Shown here: positions 1 to 5,755 of the stretch, one piece after another | Layout of the letters: each line of letters starts with the position of its first letter | Position numbering within the stretch: position 1 is the stretch's first letter | NCBI GenBank assembly: GCA_021818045.1 | Contig: JAKAFF010000036.1 | Coordinates: forward strand, 1-10,045 | Direction of reading: 5' to 3' | Source of the DNA: a bacterium | GTDB taxonomy: Bacteria > Chlamydiota > Chlamydiia > Chlamydiales > SM23-39 | Length of the DNA stretch: 10,045 bases | Notes under the pieces: model-generated | Told to the model about the DNA's origin: nothing | Database searches by the model: none | What the model saw: only the letters and a program-made list of their open reading frames with translations | Position numbers and translations under genes: made by a program

Positions 1-17
1 AGAATCTACCCGCGCAC

Positions 18-26
18 AGTATAGCA
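18..26 (-). promoter_or_regulatory. candidate extended -10 promoter element reading out of the window
   Basis: On the minus strand this reads TGCTATACT, which fits the extended -10 pattern TGnTATAAT with one mismatch in the hexamer. It lies 15 bases past the stop of the glycosyltransferase-like gene and points off the low-coordinate edge, so it would serve a gene outside this window. No good -35 is visible 16-18 bases upstream (the sequence there is close to AATTAG), which is tolerable for an extended -10. No ribosome binding site or start can be seen before the edge. This is a motif match only. Confidence 0.35.
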
Positions 27-40
27 GATCGTGAAAAAAG

Positions 41-943
41 CTAATTCGGACAGGTCTTGTGGCGAGAAGGCGGTTGCCGTGATACACATCTTGTTGCTTC
101 TTCGTGCTCGCCGTATTGCTTGATCCATAGACCATTGGCATCTTGAGCAGACCCGGGGCTCCAAGTAACTGTTTGATCATTATCAGGGCGAACCATGTAG
201 GCCGGCATTCTATAGCGCAGCGGTGTAAAATGATGGTATTTGCAAAGCGCTGCGTGAAGCACTTGTTCGTCGTTTGTATAGGGGCCATTTTCAGGATGAA
301 ATTCTAAAAAAGGTTTTAGCGCAGTCAAGTACGCCTCTAGGCCTAATCGATCTAGGACGGCATGACGATCGCAAATTCCTGCAAAATCTTCGTGGATGAA
401 GGGGATGGCAATATGGCTTTTGCTAGACAAAAGTCTTGCGATGTCTGGATGATCAGCCAAATAGTAGTAGTCAGAACGAGATACCACGAAAGCGTCGTAA
501 TGATCCAATATTCCCGATTGTCCCAACCATTGCCATGCATAATAACGAGAGGCTAAGACTAATAAGCCCGAGCCCGAGCCTGTCCAGTGATCTTGTGCAT
601 CATAGCATCCTAGTAGACCTTCTCCGAGTAGTTCTGCAGAATAATTCCGCCATAGTGTGTGCCCAAAGAGATGCTGAGAAATCGTATCCGTCGTGGTGCG
701 CCAGTTTTCGGATAATGGGTATTCATGCAGATAAGTGGCTAACTGATAGATATATGGGGAGTGATCGTCAGATTCGCCAGTACAGAGAAATAGATCGGCG
801 TTATAAGGTTTCAGCAAGTGGAGCTCAAGGCTTTTATGGGCAAGATCAGAGCCTCGCACAGAGCCGGTGATAATAACGAGGACTTTATTGGCTTCTGCAG
901 TTGCAATAAGGCATAAGAGAATAAGCAAGCACTTTGTGAGCAT
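41..943 (-). CDS. exported glycosyltransferase-like protein, function not established
   Basis: This 300-residue protein has a clear N-terminal signal peptide: a positive start (MLTK), a hydrophobic core at residues 5-16 and an AxA-type cleavage site (A16-E17-A18) before N19. The mature chain opens with a beta-strand and glycine turn (VLVIITGSVRGS, 21-32). This is followed by NADLFLCTG (48-56), an acidic RSD-Y motif (156-160), GICDR (189-193) and NDEQ (224-227). An N-terminal strand, a central DxD-like acid, then DR and a late acidic NDEQ is a pattern I associate with GT-A fold sugar transferases, but I cannot name the family. The tail after about 280 is polar, basic and probably disordered. 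The ATG follows a purine-rich AAAGGGG very close to the start. The gene sits 53 bases after tRNA-Ser and may share its transcript. A signal peptide is unusual for a bacterial glycosyltransferase, so export to the periplasm or beyond is an open possibility. The ORF is well supported; the function is weak inference. Confidence 0.75.
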   Translation of the reverse strand: MLTKCLLILLCLIATAEANKVLVIITGSVRGSDLAHKSLELHLLKPYNADLFLCTGESDDHSPYIYQLATYLHEYPLSENWRTTTDTISQHLFGHTLWRNYSAELLGEGLLGCYDAQDHWTGSGSGLLVLASRYYAWQWLGQSGILDHYDAFVVSRSDYYYLADHPDIARLLSSKSHIAIPFIHEDFAGICDRHAVLDRLGLEAYLTALKPFLEFHPENGPYTNDEQVLHAALCKYHHFTPLRYRMPAYMVRPDNDQTVTWSPGSAQDANGLWIKQYGEHEEATRCVSRQPPSRHKTCPN

Positions 944-947
944 ATCC

Positions 948-970
948 CCTTTCTGAAAGGAGCGTCTCCT
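948..970 (-). promoter_or_regulatory. two overlapping small hairpins in the leader of the glycosyltransferase-like gene
   Basis: In the minus-strand transcript, AGGAG-ACG-CTCCT (970 to 958) can form a 5-bp hairpin. The next stretch, CCTTT-CAG-AAAGG (960 to 948), can form a second one. They share three bases (958-960), so they cannot both form fully. The second contains the AAAGG that serves as ribosome binding site for the ATG at 943. The first is followed by only TTTC, so it is at best a weak terminator for the tRNA. On the plus strand the same stem is followed by GCTTTTT, but no plus-strand gene leads into it. Both stems are short and could be chance. Confidence 0.2.
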
Positions 971-996
971 GCTTTTTGCCTCACATTGTTACAAAT

Positions 997-1086
997 CGGA
1001 AAGAGAGGGATTTGAACCCTCGATACCCCTTTACAGGGTATGCGTCCTTAGCAGGGACGTGCTTTCGGCCGCTCAGCCATCTTTCC
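997..1086 (-). tRNA. tRNA-Ser (anticodon GCU)
   Basis: The minus strand folds as a class II tRNA. The acceptor stem pairs GGAAAGA with TCTTTCC and the discriminator base is G, which is usual for serine. The anticodon stem is CGTCC/GGACG around the loop CTGCTAA, giving anticodon GCU, which reads AGC and AGU. The long variable arm has a 6-bp stem (ATACCC/GGGTAT), and the T arm is GAGGG-TTCAAAT-CCCTC. A long variable arm with this anticodon and discriminator fits serine and argues against leucine or tyrosine. CCA is not encoded: the bases after the discriminator are ATT, so the end must be added by a nucleotidyltransferase. The gene lies between the ATPase stop and the glycosyltransferase-like gene, on the same strand. 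Confidence 0.97.
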
Positions 1087-1096
1087 AGAAGGGTGT

Positions 1097-1126
1097 ATTT
1101 TAAGAGAAAATGGGGGTTTTGAGCAA
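1097..1126 (-). promoter_or_regulatory. candidate sigma70-type promoter for tRNA-Ser
   Basis: On the minus strand, TTGCTC (1121-1126) is followed after 18 bases by TAAAAT (1097-1102), which matches the TATAAT consensus at five of six positions. The tRNA 5' end at 1086 lies 10 bases after the -10 element, which leaves room for a very short leader. The whole element fits in the gap between the ATPase stop (1137) and the tRNA. I see no convincing hairpin terminator for the ATPase in this gap, so readthrough into the tRNA is also possible. The -35 matches the consensus at only three positions. Confidence 0.45.
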
Positions 1127-1136
1127 GGGGTCTGTT

Positions 1137-2960
1137 TTACCGCACCCTGAGCGCATTGAGGATCACCGCTACATCGATGACCTCTTGTAATAACGCCCCC
1201 GCTGCAGGGGGAATGGTTCCAAAAGCGGCGATGACCATAAGTGCAAAACTCAGTCCGATTCCAATCCAGATGCTTTGTTTAGCAATGTGTAGTGTATGTT
1301 TGCCGATTGCGATAACGTCGCCGACTTTGGAGATGTCATCGACGAGCAGTACGATATTGGCCGCCTCTGCGGAAATAGCGCTGCCATGCGCCCCCATTGC
1401 GATGCCAACGGTGGCGGTGGCCAGTGCGGGGGCGTCGTTGATCCCATCTCCAACCATAGTAATAGGTTGAAATTGCTGGCGTAAGGATTGGACGGCTTGT
1501 ACTTTTTGCTCAGGGAGTAGGTTGGCTTTGACATTTGTGATGCCTGCTTGCTTGGCAATAAGGGTGGCATTTTTTTCGCTATCTCCTGTGAGCATGACAA
1601 ATTCAGCGACGCCTAGTTTTCTCATTTTTTCTATGAGTGTGGGGATGCCAGGACGGATCCGATCGCTAACGACAAAGATGCCAACGCATAATTTATTTTT
1701 GGCAATGAAAGTCAAAAGTTTTTCTTGGTGGTAGAAGCGACTGATCTCCTCTGAACAGTTTTGAAAGCAACTGGGACCCAAGGTGTGTTCTAAGAAGGCT
1801 TGAGAGCCGATTGTATATACGTCTTGATCAATCACTCCTTGTACGCCGCAGCCAGGAATCTCTTTAAATTGCGTAGGGACTGTCAGCTGCCCGTGAGCTT
1901 TGTCTACAATGGCTTTGGCAATGGAATGGGAAGAGAGTTGTTCGATGGAAGCAGTTTTGTGTAAAAGATTGTCAGCGGTTTCGTGGTTGAGTGGAATGAT
2001 CTCTTCTACGAAAGGGGATCCAAAGGTAATGGTGCCGGTTTTGTCAAAGATTGCAGCTTTTGTATTGCCCACTTGCTCCATAGGAGCTCCCCCTTTGACG
2101 ATGATGCCGCTACGAGCCGATTTGTTGATTCCGCACAAAATGGCCAATGGAGTGGCTAAAATAAGGGGACATGGTGTTGCCACAACGAGGACTGCGAGGA
2201 TTGTCGTGGGGTTGTGCGTGATTAGATATCCGATAGCGCTCATCACAAGGGTCAGGGGAGTAAAAAAGATCGCATACCGATCTGCAAGCCTTTGAATGGG
2301 AGCTTTTTCTGATTGGGCTTTTTGGACGAGATCGACGATTTTTTGGTATTGGCTCTCTTGGCTGAGTTTATCGGCCCGCATTTCAAAGGCGCCATTGGTG
2401 TCGATTGTGCCCGAAAATATTTTGTCTCCAGGGAGTCTTGTTTGTGCTAAAGGCTCCCCCGTTAGCGCTGACTCATCAATTTCTGCCGTGCCATTTTGAA
2501 TCGTGCCATCCACAGGGATCAGATCTCCAGGGCGTACGACCAGGATGTCTCCAATTTGCACCTGTTTGACATCGATTTTCGTTAAGGTATTGCCTGTTTT
2601 GCGAAGCGCAAATTGGGGGGCTCTAGCTAGGAGCGCCTCCAGAGATGTAGAGGCTCTACGCAAGCCATAATTTTCTAGTGCCTCTCCCCCAGATTGCATC
2701 AATACGACAACGGCTCCTGCAAAGACTTGATCCATGAGGATGGCGGTGATAATGGCAAGCATTGCGACGATGTCGGAGGCAAAGTGTCCTTGCAATATGC
2801 CTTTGAATGTTTGCCAGACGATAGGCGCGCCTCCTGCAATAAGGGTGATGCGCCAAATCCAGTCCCCCAGTTCATGACGATGTAGGGGGAAATAGAAAAC
2901 AAGTCCGAGGCAAATGCCACATAGGACTAATAAGGGAATGGGGTAGTTACTCAATTTCAT
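1137..2960 (-). CDS. P1B-type heavy-metal translocating P-type ATPase, TPC motif, no HMA domain
   Basis: This 607-residue inner-membrane pump couples ATP hydrolysis to transition-metal movement. Visible parts in order are N-terminal membrane helices (about 8-24 and 60-90), the actuator TGE (167-169), helices at about 229-275 carrying TPCP (262-265), the phosphorylation motif DKTGT with D306, TGD (458-460), GDGIND (504-509) and two final helices (about 561-600) ending in QEVID (592-596). There is no N-terminal CxxC metal-binding domain. TPC in the metal-binding helix plus QExxD near the C-terminus is, as I recall, the signature of subgroup P1B-5 (Ni/Fe-type exporters such as Nia) rather than the CPC copper or zinc pumps; the substrate is therefore inferred. 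The HP dipeptide of the nucleotide-binding domain is HS here (345-346). The start overlaps the upstream gene by 14 bases and has no Shine-Dalgarno sequence (the bases before ATG read ACCTCCA), so translational coupling is likely. Confidence 0.93.
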   Translation of the reverse strand: MKLSNYPIPLLVLCGICLGLVFYFPLHRHELGDWIWRITLIAGGAPIVWQTFKGILQGHFASDIVAMLAIITAILMDQVFAGAVVVLMQSGGEALENYGLRRASTSLEALLARAPQFALRKTGNTLTKIDVKQVQIGDILVVRPGDLIPVDGTIQNGTAEIDESALTGEPLAQTRLPGDKIFSGTIDTNGAFEMRADKLSQESQYQKIVDLVQKAQSEKAPIQRLADRYAIFFTPLTLVMSAIGYLITHNPTTILAVLVVATPCPLILATPLAILCGINKSARSGIIVKGGAPMEQVGNTKAAIFDKTGTITFGSPFVEEIIPLNHETADNLLHKTASIEQLSSHSIAKAIVDKAHGQLTVPTQFKEIPGCGVQGVIDQDVYTIGSQAFLEHTLGPSCFQNCSEEISRFYHQEKLLTFIAKNKLCVGIFVVSDRIRPGIPTLIEKMRKLGVAEFVMLTGDSEKNATLIAKQAGITNVKANLLPEQKVQAVQSLRQQFQPITMVGDGINDAPALATATVGIAMGAHGSAISAEAANIVLLVDDISKVGDVIAIGKHTLHIAKQSIWIGIGLSFALMVIAAFGTIPPAAGALLQEVIDVAVILNALRVR

Positions 2961-3786
2961 TGGAGGTTGCGACTAAGCGCTTCCCATTCAATGCATTCCA
3001 GAAAGTAGTCATTTGAGTCCCATCCGGATTTTGTACGACAATGCTGTATACCGGAAGAAAAACTTCAGCGGTTTTGCGGATCGCAAAATCATTGCCAAAA
3101 GCCGCCTTTGCGATGTTTTCAATTTGGGCGTGACGGAACCGTTTTTTGACGCGTAGTGCATGTTTGGTGGCTTTTGTAACCAACCACTGATCGATTTTGG
3201 TTTCTGGCAACACTTGCAGGCGCGGGCTTTGTAGATGGAGTCGATAGGTATTGCCGTTTTGTACGATGAGGCTTTTTTTACGGCAGCTGTCGATCCAGGT
3301 ATCTAAAATGTGATTTTCAATGTTGAGAAATTTGGAAATCCCATCTCGATCCCAGGCTCCGCCGCGCGAGGCGAGGGCATTGATGATCTTAAATTCTTGG
3401 CGTGTTGCATTCGAGGCGATGCAATCTGCAAAGCCATGTGTTTTTTCCCACGAACTGGTGTTGATCACCATTTCTGCATCCACTAAGCCCCAAAGAATCA
3501 CCCCTTCGTTTGTTCTATCTGGAGAACGGGTGTACTTCACATCCAAGAGCAAATAGGGGACAAACTTGAGCGTGGGCTCTAAAAAAACGTGACTAGAGTC
3601 CTTAAGAAGTTCTTTGCGGTGCGCCTCCATAATTGCTTCAGCAGAATAGCGCACCTCAAGCGTTTGAAAGGTACCAGAGCTTAAGAGCTCCTCTATTTTT
3701 GAGCGCATTTTAGGATTGTAATTCCAGGTCCAAACACCTGCACCAATTAGGCTTGCGCACATCAAGAAGAGAATCAACGCCCTCAT
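2947..3786 (-). CDS. membrane-anchored conserved hypothetical protein, probable CT490-type chlamydial protein
   Basis: The function is unknown. The 279-residue protein starts with a hydrophobic segment (residues 2-20) that could be a signal peptide or a single membrane anchor, followed by a basic, polar stretch. Residues about 130-185 look like a winged-helix fold: helix, helix, a WIDSCRKK-containing helix, then a short beta hairpin. The C-terminus from about 240 contains FLPVYSIVV and then NALNGKRLV (264-272), a pattern reminiscent of the end of PepSY-like modules. Both domain readings come from pattern recognition only. It follows rho by 28 bases and has the clearest ribosome binding site in the cluster (GGAGG, four bases before the ATG). 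In C. trachomatis the gene next to rho at this place is, from memory, the uncharacterised CT490, so I infer orthology by position. Its 3' end overlaps the ATPase start, suggesting cotranscription. Confidence 0.85.
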   Translation of the reverse strand: MRALILFLMCASLIGAGVWTWNYNPKMRSKIEELLSSGTFQTLEVRYSAEAIMEAHRKELLKDSSHVFLEPTLKFVPYLLLDVKYTRSPDRTNEGVILWGLVDAEMVINTSSWEKTHGFADCIASNATRQEFKIINALASRGGAWDRDGISKFLNIENHILDTWIDSCRKKSLIVQNGNTYRLHLQSPRLQVLPETKIDQWLVTKATKHALRVKKRFRHAQIENIAKAAFGNDFAIRKTAEVFLPVYSIVVQNPDGTQMTTFWNALNGKRLVATSNEIE

Positions 3787-3790
3787 AGGT

Positions 3791-3795
3791 CCTCC
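3791..3795 (-). promoter_or_regulatory. strong Shine-Dalgarno of the CT490-like gene
   Basis: On the minus strand GGAGG is followed by ACCT and then the ATG at 3786. It is the best ribosome binding site in the window and fixes the start of the 279-residue protein. The neighbouring polA, coaE and ATPase starts have little or no such sequence and seem to rely on coupling. Confidence 0.7.
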
Positions 3796-3814
3796 AAACC
3801 ATTTTCCGTATAGC

Positions 3815-5134
3815 TTATTCTTTCATGGAAAGCAAGAACTCCGCATTGGAAGCTGTTTTTTTCAGTCTCGCTGTGAGAAGATTCATCGCATCAACAGGTG
3901 TAAGATCGGCTAGACCTTGACGCAAGAGATAGATTTTCTCTAGCTCTGCAGGATGGTAGAGAAGCTCCTCTTTACGGGTTCCGCTCTTAATGAGGTCGAT
4001 AGCCGGCCAAACGCGTCTATCAGCTAAGCGCCGATCGAGCACAAGCTCCATGTTGCCAGTGCCTTTGAATTCTTCAAAGATCACCTCGTCCATACGAGAA
4101 CCCGTATCGATGAGGGCTGTGGCAATAATGGTGAGGGAGCCCCCTTGCTCTACATTGCGAGCGGCACCGAAGAAGCGCTTGGGTTTATGCAGCGCATTGG
4201 CGTCAACACCCCCAGTGAGAATTTTGCCCGAATGGGGCTGCACGGTGTTATATGCACGGGCAAGACGGGTGATGTTGTCGAGCAAAATGACAACGTCTGA
4301 TCCGCATTCGACAAGACGGCGCGCTTTTTCGATTGCCATTTCAGCAATCTGCACGTGCCTTTCGGGAGGTTCGTCAAAAGTGGATGCAATGACATCCCCC
4401 TTGACGGTGCGAATCATGTCTGTGACCTCTTCTGGACGCTCATCGATCAGAAGAACCATCAGCACGACTTCGGGGTTGTTGATTTCAATTGCATTGGCGA
4501 TATGTTGCATGAGAATCGTTTTCCCCGATTTGGGAGGGGCTACGATAAGGGCGCGCTGCCCTTTTCCGATGGGGGCTGCCAAATCCAAAACGCGCGTAGT
4601 GAGTCTTTCTCGTGCCGTTTCCATGACGAGTCGTTTGTCGGGATACAATGGCGTGAGGTTTTCAAAGAGCAGTCGATCGCGTGTTTGCTCAAAGGTTTTC
4701 CCGTTAATTCTTTCCACTTTGAGCATCGCGAAATATTTTTCTTTGTCTTTGGGCGCTCGAATAGAACCATAAATCGTGTCGCCTTTGCGTAAATCAAAAC
4801 GGCGAATTTGTGCGGGAGATACATAAATATCTTCTGTGGATGGCAGATAGTTGTAATAGGGAGAGCGCAAAAACCCAAACCCATCTGGCAGAACCTCTAG
4901 AACTCCCTCTCCATAGAGCACCTCATTGGGACGTTCAGAGATCGTTTTGACAATCTCAAATACGACAGCAGATTTAGGCAAAGATCCCGTGTGTTTGAGA
5001 CCAATATTGCGTGCATAATTTTGCAGTTGGTCGATCTTCATCCTCTGCAAATCGGAGATTTTAGTCACAATTTCAAAATCGGGAGGGGGGCGGTGCTCAA
5101 CATTGTTTGGCTCCGTTTGTGGCTCTTGGTTCAT
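3815..5134 (-). CDS. rho: transcription termination factor Rho
   Basis: Rho is the hexameric RNA-dependent ATPase and helicase that releases transcripts from RNA polymerase. The 439 residues cover the normal architecture. An N-terminal helical region (about 24-65) leads to the cold-shock-like RNA-binding domain (about 71-145), with GFGFLR (85-90) and DIYVS (102-106). The RecA-like motor carries Walker A APPKSGKT (199-206), DERPEEV (231-237), Walker B VILLDNITR (282-290), the Q-loop GKILTGGVDANAL (303-315) and the R-loop region around FEEFKGTGN (353-361). Length is close to E. coli Rho (419), with no large N-terminal insertion. The position equivalent to E. coli Ser266, a bicyclomycin contact, is Asn287 here. 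The ATG lies 18 bases after the coaE stop, with GGAG 10 bases upstream of it. It sits in the same gene run as coaE and polA. Identity is certain. Confidence 0.99.
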   Translation of the reverse strand: MNQEPQTEPNNVEHRPPPDFEIVTKISDLQRMKIDQLQNYARNIGLKHTGSLPKSAVVFEIVKTISERPNEVLYGEGVLEVLPDGFGFLRSPYYNYLPSTEDIYVSPAQIRRFDLRKGDTIYGSIRAPKDKEKYFAMLKVERINGKTFEQTRDRLLFENLTPLYPDKRLVMETARERLTTRVLDLAAPIGKGQRALIVAPPKSGKTILMQHIANAIEINNPEVVLMVLLIDERPEEVTDMIRTVKGDVIASTFDEPPERHVQIAEMAIEKARRLVECGSDVVILLDNITRLARAYNTVQPHSGKILTGGVDANALHKPKRFFGAARNVEQGGSLTIIATALIDTGSRMDEVIFEEFKGTGNMELVLDRRLADRRVWPAIDLIKSGTRKEELLYHPAELEKIYLLRQGLADLTPVDAMNLLTARLKKTASNAEFLLSMKE

Positions 5135-5152
5135 GTGGGAAAATCTCCAGGC

Positions 5153-5755
5153 TTATGGGTTGTGAATGATTTGGTTTAGTCGAATTACCTGATCTTGCAG
5201 ATCGACTAAAGAACCGTTGTTCTGAATTGTAAAATTGGATTTTGCAGCTTTTGTTTCAGGACTCATTTGTCGCTTCATGCGCAAGTCATATTCTGTTTGT
5301 TGAAATCCCAATTGCGTAAATCGCTCTCTTGCTTTAGCAGGGTCTGAAAGTACCGTGACAATCACATCATACCATGGATCTGCCCCGGCTTCGAAGAGCA
5401 GCGGGATTTCTACCACAAAGGATGAGTAACGGTCCTCTTCACAAGCTATTTTATAAAGCTCGTCGATCTTTCGGAACACCATCGGATGCACCAAACTCTC
5501 CAACTTTTTGAGAGCCTGAGGATCTTTGAATGCTTTTTCAGCAAGCACTCTACGATCGATCTGCCCGTTTTTTGCTATATCGTGGCCGAATTGACGTATG
5601 AGTTGCTGACCGAGATCGGTGTCGGACCTTAGGAGTTCGTGGACTATCGCATCCGCATTCACTACGCAGGCCCCCAGCCCTTTGAAGAACTGGCACACGG
5701 AGGTTTTTCCGCTAGCTACCCCACCTGTGATAGCAATTTTCTTCAATTTTAACAT
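5153..5755 (-). CDS. coaE: dephospho-CoA kinase
   Basis: CoaE catalyses the last step of coenzyme A synthesis, phosphorylating the ribose 3'-hydroxyl of dephospho-CoA with ATP in the cytoplasm. The 200-residue length is normal. Visible motifs are the P-loop GGVASGKT (11-18), the acidic NADAIVHE (33-40, with D35 in the usual catalytic position), the LVHP segment (88-91), IPLLFEAG (117-124) and the lid region with RMKRQMSPETKAAKS (159-173), where nucleotide-kinase lid basic residues lie. The end, NFTIQNNGS (174-182), matches the family's usual IDNNG turn. The ATG overlaps the last codons of polA by 7 bases (ATGTTAA) and has no good Shine-Dalgarno sequence, so translation is probably coupled to polA. 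The polA-coaE pairing agrees with the chlamydial order. Confidence 0.98.
   Translation of the reverse strand: MLKLKKIAITGGVASGKTSVCQFFKGLGACVVNADAIVHELLRSDTDLGQQLIRQFGHDIAKNGQIDRRVLAEKAFKDPQALKKLESLVHPMVFRKIDELYKIACEEDRYSSFVVEIPLLFEAGADPWYDVIVTVLSDPAKARERFTQLGFQQTEYDLRMKRQMSPETKAAKSNFTIQNNGSLVDLQDQVIRLNQIIHNP

Noticed and set aside
436..870. Open frame of 144 codons on the plus strand, antisense to the glycosyltransferase-like gene
   Set aside because: The minus-strand frame has a signal peptide, plausible motifs and a ribosome binding site. The plus-strand product has no recognisable features.
958..977. Plus-strand intrinsic terminator (5-bp stem followed by GCTTTTT)
   Set aside because: No plus-strand gene reads into it, and the stem is short.
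997..1086. tRNA-Ser as an integration site for a mobile element
   Set aside because: No integrase, duplicated tRNA 3' end or flanking direct repeat is visible in the window.
3990..4772. Long open frame of 260 codons on the plus strand inside rho
   Set aside because: It is exactly antisense to the highly conserved rho coding sequence, has Ser/Arg-rich low-complexity composition typical of a shadow frame, and shows no recognisable domain.
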